NCBI GenBank assembly: GCA_945860165.1 | Contig: CAMAPL010000017.1 | Location: forward strand, 1 to 50,953 | Direction of reading: 5' to 3' | Length of the DNA stretch: 50,953 nucleotides | Source of the DNA: Rhizobium sp. Q54 | GTDB taxonomy: Bacteria > Pseudomonadota > Alphaproteobacteria > Micropepsales > Micropepsaceae | Part shown: positions 1 through 7,845 of the stretch, in pieces | Position numbering within the stretch: the stretch's first letter is position 1 | How the letters are laid out: each line of letters begins with the position of its first letter | Translations under genes and position numbers: made by a program | Notes under the pieces: generated by a model | What the model was told of the DNA's origin: nothing | The model's database searches: none | What the model saw: the letters and a program-made list of their open reading frames with translations, nothing else

Positions 1-200
1 GAATGCCTTTCGGAATCCTGGCCAAGATTATCCAGCGATATATTGCTGAACGGCACATGCTCATGATCACCGGACGCCCTGGTCATGTGCTGGACATCGA
101 TGATCACGGTGGCGGCGCCTGCGCCGGTGAAGACAAGCGACAACGCAACGCAAAGCAGCGCGCAGAGCTTCCGGAACGGCAATTGGTCGGATGTCTTCAC
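1..200 (-). CDS. Partial small exported protein (N-terminal part only)
   Basis: A reading frame opens at GTG (200-198), just after an in-frame stop, and runs off the left edge. The 66 visible residues start with a basic segment and a hydrophobic stretch ending in GAGAA, which looks like a Sec signal peptide. The mature start is His-rich (VQHMTRASGDHEHV). Small His-containing exported proteins of this kind often precede metal-efflux genes, but that link is inference because the downstream gene is outside the window. There is no strong ribosome binding site, so the start and the gene itself are uncertain. Confidence 0.4.
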   Translation of the reverse strand, partial: MKTSDQLPFRKLCALLCVALSLVFTGAGAATVIIDVQHMTRASGDHEHVPFSNISLDNLGQDSERH

Positions 201-662
201 CGCGGGAAACTAGCCGGTCGACACGGGCGGGGCAACGCCAAGGTCAGGTGTTTCGCCAGTGCACATTGGTTCCATCTGTTCATGACTGTGTCTATATCCG
301 ACGTGGGTGCCAATCCCGCTACCACTCGGGGCCAAAGCCAAACCTGTCTACATGTCCGCTTTTGGCAGCGCATAGCGGACAAAATTTCCGATAAGGCCCA
401 GTAGGGCGATCTGCAGACCGGCCGGCCTACGTGGCACGGCCTCCCGGGGCTCCCTAGGGCCTCATTACCAAGCTGGCAGGCCGATATCCAGGTTATCCCT
501 ACAAAAACCGCCGGAGACTGGTTCGAAAAATGCACAGCACTGTTCGATAATTGTTGGCCTGAGCCAAAGCCTGGCCTTTAGCGCAAAGCAGACGGCGACC
601 GCCCTGCCCCGAAACGGCGTTCCGCAAAGGCGCTTCTGCGTTTCAACAGCATTGCGTTCCTC
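201..662. other. Gap with no convincing gene
   Basis: Open frames here on both strands have no recognisable domain, no ribosome binding site and poor codon structure. The only structure seen is an 8-bp inverted repeat, TGTCCGCT at 353-360 and AGCGGACA at 374-381, separated by 13 nt. It could form a weak hairpin, but no U-tract follows it. Confidence 0.4.
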
Positions 663-1556
663 CTATGCCATTTCTATCTTGAAAACCCAGCCTGAATGCG
701 GGCTGTCCCCGTTGGGCCACCCGGGATGAATACCCGCGTCGCAGCTGACCAGCATGCCGTTATGAAATTCCAGGCCATGCGGGTCGCAGGAGCCGGGCGC
801 AAAATCATAGGTTGTAAGCACTTGCCCGGTCTTGCCGTCATACTTGACTAGGCCAGGCTTGCCTTCCTTGTAGCTCTTGGAGTTGTTGCCAGTGATCAGC
901 CAGATGTCGCCATTGGCGTCGAAGGTCATGTCGTGCCATCGCGTCTGTTCGGCAGTGACATAGATCGGGATCGCCGCTTCCGGCGACCAGGTCTTGGGGT
1001 CCACCCGCAGCATCAGGCGCGGCCGGTTGGCGACGATCCACAGTTTGCCATCATGCCATTGTGCCCCATGGCTGCCACCGCCATCCTGGCCCGGCAAGCC
1101 GAGAGGAATCTGGCGATGACTGATCTGCCTGCCGCTCATGTCGTGCTGGAAGACGCCTTGAGGTTCCTGATTGGCCATCATCCAGACGCAGCCATTACCG
1201 TAAGCCATACCTGAAGTGTTGCGCGAATTGGTATAGACGGTCTTCAGTAACTTGCCATTCCAGTCCACCAGCCACGCAGCTTCACGGAGGTCAGTCGGCT
1301 CTGGCAGGTGATAGGACTGTGCCGTCTTGCCCGACAGCTTTTGCTGTCCTAGCCACAGGCCTTCCGGCGCGACCGCCAGCGCATTGACGAAACCAGGCGG
1401 CGACTTGAACAGCCTAGTGGTCTTGACGCGACCGCGCGAAATCTCGCGGCGCTGCGGGCCATAAGTGACCTTAGCCGTGTTCTGAGCCATCGCGCTGCCC
1501 AGCCCGGCCAGCACCAAACTGGTCGCGCCGGCCGCGAGTAATTCTCTTTTATTCAT
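663..1556 (-). CDS. Exported beta-propeller protein (SMP-30/NHL-like)
   Basis: 297 aa. The N-terminus (MNKRELLAAGATSLVLAGLG) followed by SAMAQ is a signal peptide, so the protein is periplasmic or secreted. The remainder is a series of short blades with the WL..G / LWIV / DGKLW / NGDIWLITG pattern of six-bladed propellers such as SMP-30/gluconolactonase and NHL proteins. Examples are NALAVAPEGLWLG near residue 60, WHDGKLWIVANRP near 165-180 and DMTFDANGDIWLITG near 210-225. A good ribosome binding site (CGGAGGA) precedes the ATG. It is the last gene of a unit with the TonB receptor and an unknown protein, which suggests binding or hydrolysis of an imported organic ligand. The substrate cannot be read from the sequence. 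Confidence 0.7.
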   Translation of the reverse strand: MNKRELLAAGATSLVLAGLGSAMAQNTAKVTYGPQRREISRGRVKTTRLFKSPPGFVNALAVAPEGLWLGQQKLSGKTAQSYHLPEPTDLREAAWLVDWNGKLLKTVYTNSRNTSGMAYGNGCVWMMANQEPQGVFQHDMSGRQISHRQIPLGLPGQDGGGSHGAQWHDGKLWIVANRPRLMLRVDPKTWSPEAAIPIYVTAEQTRWHDMTFDANGDIWLITGNNSKSYKEGKPGLVKYDGKTGQVLTTYDFAPGSCDPHGLEFHNGMLVSCDAGIHPGWPNGDSPHSGWVFKIEMA

Positions 1557-1667
1557 TGTATCCTCCGTTGATCGGAATGCTGCGGAAACCAGGCATATTT
1601 TTCAAGTCTTGCTGGCGCGGATATCTCATCTGTAGAGTTTGCATCGCACTAAATTTCTGCAAAAGAA

Positions 1668-2429
1668 TCAGGGCTTCTTTGGCTTGAGCAGTTTCTTGGG
1701 CCGGCGCGACCGGGCTGTACCGAACAGCGAGAAAGTGCGGCTGACATAGTTGGTCACACCGCGCATACCGATTGTGTAGGCCCGCAGGTCGTCGGTCATC
1801 TCTGCTTCCACCAGCCTGACATGGCGCGCCGGGTTTTCGGTTTCGAAATTGAGGTAGAACCAGGGATCGCCTCGCTTGATGATGAGGTCGGCGTTGATGT
1901 CGTGCCATTCAAACGCCCAGACCAGCTCTCGCGGCCAGACATGGATGGGAAAGCGCCCGCCCATCATGATACCAGGCAGCTGCGGGCTGGCGCGGTGGTA
2001 AAAAGCCGGCATCTGAGTGAGCCAGACCGGCTCGTCGGAAACAAAAAACAGAGGCGTCATCACTTGGATCACCGGGCGCTGCGGGTCTCGCCACTCATTG
2101 GGATGTACCGCCATCACCATCTGCGAGAATTGCTGCGGCCGGATAGTAGATTGATCCCCATCTATCGCCGCCATAGAGGGATTTCCTTGGGCGTCGCGGA
2201 AGAACCGCAGCTTGATATCAATCGGACATGTCACTTCCACCAACCGGGATTCATGGTCGCTGATGGCGGGACAATTCGAGATGCCCTTGGCGTGATTGAT
2301 GCGCCCTTCAGGGCGGGTCAGCTTGTGCGGCGCGTCCCAGATGAAGCTGGCCTCGCGCGCTGGATCAATAACCCAGCCCACATCGAGAGTGCGCGACCCT
2401 TTCTGCGTCAGTTTTCCCAGCGAGAACAT
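1668..2429 (-). CDS. Unknown protein linked to a TonB receptor
   Basis: 253 aa, no signal peptide and no membrane segment, so probably cytoplasmic. A strong ribosome binding site (AGGGAGGCAAG) precedes the ATG. Visible features are a Trp/aromatic-rich middle (PVWLTQMPAFYHRASPQLPG, then WPRELVWAFEWHDINADLII and KRGDPWFYLNFE) and a very basic tail (RSRRPKKLLKPKKP). The order of a bound-aromatic region, then W..EW, then a KRGDPW strand, recalls DUF6065-type proteins from memory, but this was not checked and I do not assign it. It lies 90 bp downstream of the TonB receptor and 111 bp upstream of the propeller gene, all on the minus strand, so co-transcription is likely. Confidence 0.7.
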   Translation of the reverse strand: MFSLGKLTQKGSRTLDVGWVIDPAREASFIWDAPHKLTRPEGRINHAKGISNCPAISDHESRLVEVTCPIDIKLRFFRDAQGNPSMAAIDGDQSTIRPQQFSQMVMAVHPNEWRDPQRPVIQVMTPLFFVSDEPVWLTQMPAFYHRASPQLPGIMMGGRFPIHVWPRELVWAFEWHDINADLIIKRGDPWFYLNFETENPARHVRLVEAEMTDDLRAYTIGMRGVTNYVSRTFSLFGTARSRRPKKLLKPKKP

Positions 2430-2519
2430 ACTTGCCTCCCTGGGCCAAGCCTAGGCCTGGTATTTTCCAAGAAAAAATCTCCCAGCATAGGTCGAGACGC
2501 TTTTGCGTTGCCGCGATTG

Positions 2520-5420
2520 TCAGAACTTGGCGCGCACTCCCACCACGACCAGTCGTCCGATCAGGTTTGTCACCATGTCGTCGGTGCCCGTGATGGCGGC
2601 CTGTCCCGGGCTATTGTAGAAGGGCGGACGTTTGTCGGTTGCATTGGTGACGGTGACGTAGATCTGGTCGCCGGAGAAAATACCGCTGGGAAAATCGTAG
2701 GCGGCGTGAACGTCGAAGGTAGCGTTTGCCTTTACCGCGTCGCCGCCGCCATTGGGATTCCCGGCGGCGTTGCGAGTAAGTGGGTTGGCCGGCGTCGCCC
2801 AATTGCGATAGCCGCCAGTGAAATTCATGAACAGATCAAGCGCAAGCGGCCCGTCACTCCAGCCGATATTGCTGCGTGACTGGTGCTGGATTTGCGGGAA
2901 CTGCGAGGTCTGACCGACAGTGTTCAGGAGGCTGTAGGTCGGACCTTCAACAGGATAGCCGAACGAGATGTCATACTGCAGGAACTCGGTGATGGCCGAG
3001 CCCAGCGAGAAATGGCCCCAGCTAGTATCGAAGTCGTAATTGATAGCAACGTCCAAGCCCTGCGCCCGCAAATTCATAATGTTGTTCTGACTGGCATCGT
3101 CAATCACATAAACGGTCGCCGGCAGCGCGCTATTTAGCGTCGGGTAGGGCGCTATGGTAGCAGACACCAACGCTGCCGAGCATCCGGTCGGGCAGATAGT
3201 GACCAGACGAGTTAACGACGGCACGTTTGACCTCACACTGGTGTTAGGCGAGGTCACCGCGCCTTTGAAATGGGCGCTGAACAAAGTAACATTGGCGGTC
3301 AGCCCAGGCAAAAAATCCGGGGAGAAATCCGCGCCGAGTGTATAGCCATTACCCTTCTGCGGCTGTGCGCTCGGGCCGATACCGCGCTGAACCGTCACGC
3401 CCTGGGTCGCCGCTGTGCCGATTTGGCAGGTGACCGCGCCGGCGGCGCATCCTGGCAGTAAGCCAGCGGTACCCGGATAAAGCGCGGTCGAGAAGGTCGT
3501 GGGCGTGGAGAACAGGCTAGCGCCGCCATAGGCTGCTCGGTAATTTTGCGTTGGGTCGCCGACACTGTCGGTCTGCGGCGCTACGAAGGATGTCGAATAG
3601 CTGCCACGAATCTTCAGACTAGGAATAACCGTCCAGTCGGCCGCGAATTTGGGATTAAAGGTGTTGCCAACATCGGAATATTCGTCATACCGTCCTGAAA
3701 CGTTCACTTCGAACTTGTTGACTAAGGGAACGTTCATCTCCGACGCGATTAGTGGAATATTCATTTCGGCAAATACTGAACGGGTCGAGCGCGGGAAATG
3801 AAAGATGCTGTATGCCGAGCCATAGGATGAGGAACCGGTGCCGTTTGTTCTCGTTACCTTTTGTACCGTCGAGTAGTTAACCGTTTCGGCACCGACTGCG
3901 GCCCTCACCGTCCCGCCCGGAAGGTCGAACAGCGGCCCATCAGCCCCAATCTTGAACTGGGTATAAGAGTCCAACTGATTAGTGCTGGAATTCAGACTGT
4001 TCAGTGAACGGATTGTAGCAGCCGAGGTGCGGTTACTGCTGATGGGGTTCCACACATCCAGCGCATTGGCGGTGGTCAGCGGCAGTTTCGTTGCGGTCAG
4101 CGTCGTACCAACAATAGACGACGCCGTAGTCGAACCGCTTGTCTGGGTAGTACCATTCAGCGCCAGAAGTGCACAGCTGTTGCAGAATCCGTTATTGATA
4201 TCGGCATAGGCATTGTTCTGCCCAGTCACAGCCCAAATATTCGCGTCCCATCCATTCAGGAAGCCCTTGTCAAAGGTGTAACGCAGGTTGGCGTTGCCAT
4301 ACATCGTCGAGGCGCCCTGCGTAGCGATGTTCAGCGGGTTAATTTTGCCGAAATCATAGCGCACGGTCTGCGAGATCGCGGTCACGCCCGGCGGGTTGGT
4401 GTAGAAGGGATTGGCCTGTGCGCCAGTGCCAAAGGCCGTCGCGCTGATGTTGCCGGCGGAGGTAAAAGTGACATCCTTACGATTTGCCATCAGGCCAGTC
4501 ACCGAAAGGGTAAAATTGCCGAAAGACTGCTTAAACTTCATCATCATATTATCGCGCGTTTCCTTCGGCAGATAGCTGCCATAGATTAGGTCACATGGCG
4601 CGTTTACCTGGGAATTAACGATGGTGCTCGTGGCAGTCACTGACGGGTAGATCACCGAGGAGCCGGCCGGTTGGATGCTAGCCGGCGAGCAGTTGAAACT
4701 GCGCTGGTTGGTACCACCGAATGGAATAAAGTTCTGCGTTGCCACCCGCGTGGCCATCTGGATATCGCTGATATAGGAATGCTGGATCGCCACAAAAGCG
4801 CTGCCGCCTTCCCAGCTTGTTCCGGCCAAGCCGCTGGCGCTGTACTTGACATAATCGGCGGCGCCACCACCTTCGGCCTGCAACAACAGTCCATCATAAC
4901 TGTCGCGGGTTATGAAGTTGACTACCCCAGCCACTGCGTCAGAGCCATAGATCGAGGAGGCGCCGTCGGCCAGCACTTCGATGCGCTGAATAGCGATGGT
5001 GGGAATGGTCGAAGGGTCGGGCTGAGAATGGCTGGTGCCGCCCAAGGGGAATCGTAGTCCGTCCATCACCACCAAGGTCGAGCCGGAAGCGCTGCCTCCC
5101 AGCTGGTGGATGTTGGGAGAGAAATAAGTGCTGTTATGCTGGCCCTGACCGACCTGCCCCATGTTGGACAGCGACGGCACCTGCTTTAGGATTTCGTCCA
5201 GCGTTTGACCGCCCTGCTTCTGCATTTCAAGGGGACCGACGGTGATCACGTTGGCGCCAACCGGGGCGACGCCGCGGATGCTGGTACCAGTCACGGTCAC
5301 CGATTCTACGGGCGCCTCACCCGGCCGCGCGCTTTGCGCCAACGCTGGTACGACGGCAGTGGCGGCTATGAAAGCCAGCGTCGAACCACTGAGCTTGAGC
5401 TGTCGCGACAGAATACGCAT
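2520..5420 (-). CDS. TonB-dependent outer-membrane receptor
   Basis: 966 aa, the size of large TonB receptors of aquatic and soil alphaproteobacteria. A signal peptide ends in VPALAQ (residues about 1-29). A TonB-box-like strand follows (VESVTVTGTSIRG, about 39-51). The plug domain has the usual order: GGQTLDEILKQVPSL near 72, LVVMDGLRFPLGG near 115, and RIEVLADGASSIYGSDAVAG followed by VVNFITR near 145-172. The rest is beta-barrel, ending in LIGRLVVVGVRAKF with a terminal Phe as needed for barrel assembly. It begins the minus-strand unit with 1668-2429 and 663-1556. AGGGGGATCGTC just upstream of the ATG serves as ribosome binding site. The ligand is unknown. The upstream 220 bp is AT-rich and probably holds the promoter. 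Confidence 0.93.
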   Translation of the reverse strand: MRILSRQLKLSGSTLAFIAATAVVPALAQSARPGEAPVESVTVTGTSIRGVAPVGANVITVGPLEMQKQGGQTLDEILKQVPSLSNMGQVGQGQHNSTYFSPNIHQLGGSASGSTLVVMDGLRFPLGGTSHSQPDPSTIPTIAIQRIEVLADGASSIYGSDAVAGVVNFITRDSYDGLLLQAEGGGAADYVKYSASGLAGTSWEGGSAFVAIQHSYISDIQMATRVATQNFIPFGGTNQRSFNCSPASIQPAGSSVIYPSVTATSTIVNSQVNAPCDLIYGSYLPKETRDNMMMKFKQSFGNFTLSVTGLMANRKDVTFTSAGNISATAFGTGAQANPFYTNPPGVTAISQTVRYDFGKINPLNIATQGASTMYGNANLRYTFDKGFLNGWDANIWAVTGQNNAYADINNGFCNSCALLALNGTTQTSGSTTASSIVGTTLTATKLPLTTANALDVWNPISSNRTSAATIRSLNSLNSSTNQLDSYTQFKIGADGPLFDLPGGTVRAAVGAETVNYSTVQKVTRTNGTGSSSYGSAYSIFHFPRSTRSVFAEMNIPLIASEMNVPLVNKFEVNVSGRYDEYSDVGNTFNPKFAADWTVIPSLKIRGSYSTSFVAPQTDSVGDPTQNYRAAYGGASLFSTPTTFSTALYPGTAGLLPGCAAGAVTCQIGTAATQGVTVQRGIGPSAQPQKGNGYTLGADFSPDFLPGLTANVTLFSAHFKGAVTSPNTSVRSNVPSLTRLVTICPTGCSAALVSATIAPYPTLNSALPATVYVIDDASQNNIMNLRAQGLDVAINYDFDTSWGHFSLGSAITEFLQYDISFGYPVEGPTYSLLNTVGQTSQFPQIQHQSRSNIGWSDGPLALDLFMNFTGGYRNWATPANPLTRNAAGNPNGGGDAVKANATFDVHAAYDFPSGIFSGDQIYVTVTNATDKRPPFYNSPGQAAITGTDDMVTNLIGRLVVVGVRAKF

Positions 5421-5640
5421 GACGATCCCCCTGTTGTTCCCTCGACCTGATTTTTCCGATATTTCGGTTCATGGCCGCTTTATTTGATTTTTATGGTACT
5501 CTTTTTTAGGGTGGCATTAAAAATATACGGCAAGTAATTCTCTCAGCAGATGAGTGAATAGATGATTAAATCTGCGATTGCATTGGAAACTTTCTTCGGA
5601 GCACATGATTAGAACAGCTCAAAACTGGTATTGGAGATGT

Positions 5641-6357
5641 ATGACTGAGAATAAATCGCGGATCGCAAGACTCTGGTTCGCCGTGCTTTTTGCATGTTTT
5701 CCACTTTTTCTTTCTACGCCCGCCGCTGCGCGGCCGCGCGATGAGGTAATGGCGGGTGCCTTTCGCTGCGCCGCAATAGGCGAGATGCGGCTCTGGCTGG
5801 ATTGTTTCTACGGCGCCGCACAGCCGGTGCGTGCCGCGCTGGCTCTTCCGCCAGCTCCACCCGCGCAAGTGAAGTTGGTGTCCGCGCCGCCTTCAGGCAG
5901 GGTCACGTCCACCGATATCACGATCCGCGATGGAGTAATGGCGAGCGCTATCGGCTGCCCCAACATGAGCGAAGATCGCGCATGGCTGAATTGTTACTAT
6001 GCCGCGGCAGAAGCTGCGCGTGTGCGAGTGGGACTAGCGACAAGCGTTCCAGTGAAGGCTTCGGCGCCCACCCCAACACCCGCCGATATCAGTTTCGGTA
6101 TGCCACAGCCGGTTGCGCAGTCCACCAGCCGCGTTGCGGCACGCATGACGTCTTACAAGTTTGACAGGTATGGAATATTTACTTCCACCCTCGACAGCGG
6201 CCAAGTTTGGCAACAGGTGTCAGGCGACAGCAGCTTCGCCCGCTGGACCAAAGCGCCAGGCAATTACCGGGTTCACATCTCGCGCGGCGCGCTCGGCAGC
6301 TACAACTTCCAGGTCCAGGACAACCCCGGCATGTTCAAGGTCCGCCGCATCAAGTAG
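5641..6357 (+). CDS. Exported protein with duplicated Cys-Trp motif
   Basis: 238 aa from the ATG at 5641; ATGs at 5605 and 5578 are in frame. The 5641 start is chosen because a typical signal peptide follows directly (basic MTENKSRIAR, hydrophobic core, cleavage after STPAAA) and GGAG lies 4 nt upstream. The mature protein carries two copies of a motif C-x8-WLxC-[FY]Y-x-AA-x3-R: C43 to R64 and C106 to R127, probably each with one disulfide. The two are joined by a Pro/Ala linker. A second linker leads to a C-terminal domain (about 165-238) rich in aromatic and Gly residues. No known family was recognised. The gene is divergent from the TonB receptor. Confidence 0.75.
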   Translation: MTENKSRIARLWFAVLFACFPLFLSTPAAARPRDEVMAGAFRCAAIGEMRLWLDCFYGAAQPVRAALALPPAPPAQVKLVSAPPSGRVTSTDITIRDGVMASAIGCPNMSEDRAWLNCYYAAAEAARVRVGLATSVPVKASAPTPTPADISFGMPQPVAQSTSRVAARMTSYKFDRYGIFTSTLDSGQVWQQVSGDSSFARWTKAPGNYRVHISRGALGSYNFQVQDNPGMFKVRRIK

Positions 6358-6515
6358 CAGAGGGTCATGTCCTTCGCCAACGCACTGAGCTGCTGCCGGT
6401 TTTAAAAACGCCGAGTTAGGTGCTTTATGGAACCGGAAGTAGGTCATGTCTGCTTTGCGCCGATTGTGTTGAAAATGTCCTGCTTGAAGCCGTTCAGGCG
6501 TCATCGGAGGGCATT

Positions 6516-7064
6516 CTATTTCTCACGTTTTGGCAGCACTGTCTCAGGATTGAGCGGTTTAGAAGACTGCCGGATTTCAAAGTGAAAAATATTCGGCTCC
6601 TTCCTGGAGCTACTGCAGTAGCCAATTATTTGGCCGACCTCGACACTATCGCCCTTCTTTACCACGTAGCGATCTGCGTATGAGTAAACGCTGACGTATT
6701 CTTCGCGATGCTCTATTAGCAAGAGGTTGCCGTAGCTGGCCAGTTCTTTGCCTTGATAGACAACCCTACCCGAAGCGATGGCACGAATGGGGGCACTATC
6801 CGTGACTGCGATATCAAGACCTGCGTTTTTGGGGGTCCGCGTAAGATCAAAAGATTTCACTATCTTGCCGTCAACGGGCCAGCGAAACCGGCTCAAGGGC
6901 TGGGGTGGAGAAAGCATGGGCCGGGAAATGCGCTCGATTTCTTTGCCCGACCTGCTGGTAAATGTATCTCTCACATCCCACTGAAAAAACGTTACTGGCG
7001 AGCTTGGCCGACACCCCCCCAGAAGTATCGATGCCAGTAGCACGCCCAGAAGAATGTAAGCCAC
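6516..7064 (-). CDS. Degenerate LytM/M23 domain lipoprotein
   Basis: 182 aa starting at GTG (7064). The N-terminus is a lipoprotein signal with lipobox LLGGC, so Cys18 would be lipidated and the protein anchored in the envelope. Residues about 58-178 form an M23/LytM fold: FRWPVDGKIVKSF, GLDIAV, APIRAIASGRVVYQG, GNLLLIEH, VKKGDSVEVGQIIGY, FHFEIR, and LNPETVLP at the end. The zinc site is broken. The first ligand His of HxGxD is Asn80, the catalytic-region His is Asp131, and the first His of HxH is Ile159; only Asp84 and His161 remain. As in NlpD and EnvC, such a domain would bind or activate rather than cut peptidoglycan. It lacks the LysM domain of NlpD. Confidence 0.8.
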   Translation of the reverse strand: MAYILLGVLLASILLGGCRPSSPVTFFQWDVRDTFTSRSGKEIERISRPMLSPPQPLSRFRWPVDGKIVKSFDLTRTPKNAGLDIAVTDSAPIRAIASGRVVYQGKELASYGNLLLIEHREEYVSVYSYADRYVVKKGDSVEVGQIIGYCSSSRKEPNIFHFEIRQSSKPLNPETVLPKREK

Positions 7065-7183
7065 GCCTCCACCTCAGTAGGCATCCAATACCGATACTAT
7101 AAGTAGGCGTCCATTCCCGCAATGAGCTACATGATGTGTAATATGAGCGCTAACACTCTGTAAACCTCCTGAAGGTATCCATT

Positions 7184-7600
7184 ATGGATACTTTGACGAT
7201 GGGGATGATGGAAAAGCCAAGAGCCGATACCAAAAGCCTGAAGCGGACAATGGGCCGTCGGATCGCACTGGCTAGGAAAATTGCCAGTGTGAGGGAAAAC
7301 CGGCCGATAACCCAGGAGGTCTTGGCAGCGCGATTGCGCATGTTTCCACGACGTATCTGGGAGATCGAAGAAGGCATTTTGGCCATCGACACTAGCGAGC
7401 TGTGCCGGCTTGGGGATGTCCTTGATCTGCCGGCGGGTTGGTTTTTTGGCCAATTTGAATGGGCCACCTGCCAAACTTCCGAAAAACTTGATATGTCGGA
7501 TTTGGTACTCGCAAAAACCATCAACGAGATGGATTCGCAAGCCAAGGGCGCAATCCATCAGATCGTGATGCGCATTTCGGGGGCTAACCCCAGGAATTGA
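7184..7600 (+). CDS. XRE-family helix-turn-helix regulator
   Basis: 138 aa. Residues about 22-80 form a Cro/C1-type helix-turn-helix: GRRIALARKIASVRE, then ITQEVLAARLRMFPRRIWEI, then EEGILAIDTSELCRLGDVLD and LPAGWFF. This is the family's order of helices, with the recognition helix around FPRRIWEIE. No ligand domain follows; the C-terminal 50 residues look helical (DLVLAKTINEMDSQAKGAIH). It is divergent from the M23 lipoprotein gene with a 119-bp gap, and may regulate it or a neighbour, but no operator was identified. GAAGG upstream of the ATG can serve as ribosome binding site. Confidence 0.8.
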   Translation: MDTLTMGMMEKPRADTKSLKRTMGRRIALARKIASVRENRPITQEVLAARLRMFPRRIWEIEEGILAIDTSELCRLGDVLDLPAGWFFGQFEWATCQTSEKLDMSDLVLAKTINEMDSQAKGAIHQIVMRISGANPRN

Positions 7601-7640
7601 ATCAGCGCCGGGAAGTTCGAGAAAAGGGACCTTCGGCGAC

Positions 7641-7845
7641 TGACCGGCCCCCACTGAGTGGCCCAGTTGCAATGTTAGTTTATGAGCGGCGTTTGCGCTA
7701 GCTGGCCATCTGCGGACTGCCCCGGCGGCCAGCATATTGCTTCTGGTGCTGGCGGACGGTACCGGAGCGATGAGTGTGGCCTGACGGTATTGTAGTGCCG
7801 TCTCCAGGCTTCGATCATGATCTTTGCCTCTTTCAGCGGGCCGCG
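7641..7845 (-). mobile_element. Remnant of an IS3-family insertion sequence (transposase 3' end)
   Basis: The minus strand from 7845 to 7675 encodes the last residues of an IS3-type integrase-core transposase: LKEAKIMIEAWRRHYNTVRP, directly followed by HSSLRYRPPAPEAI, then a stop at 7677-7675. This is the conserved C-terminal rve_3 region. The stretch 7641-7665, beginning TGACCGGCCCCC, has the TG start and C-rich run expected of an IS3-group terminal inverted repeat. The rest of the element is missing: the fragment abuts the stop codon of the propeller gene at 7846. No partner inverted repeat was seen nearby. Confidence 0.75.

Noticed and set aside
3-404. Plus-strand frame of 133 codons at the left edge
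   Set aside because: No ribosome binding site or domain; the opposite strand encodes a coherent signal peptide in the same stretch.
2440-2465. Near-palindrome around CCTAGG upstream of the unknown gene at 1668-2429
   Set aside because: It is imperfect and short, and no second copy or known operator was found.
7127-7735. Minus-strand frame over the XRE gene and IS scar
   Set aside because: It is antisense to a clear helix-turn-helix gene and reads the transposase remnant in the wrong frame.
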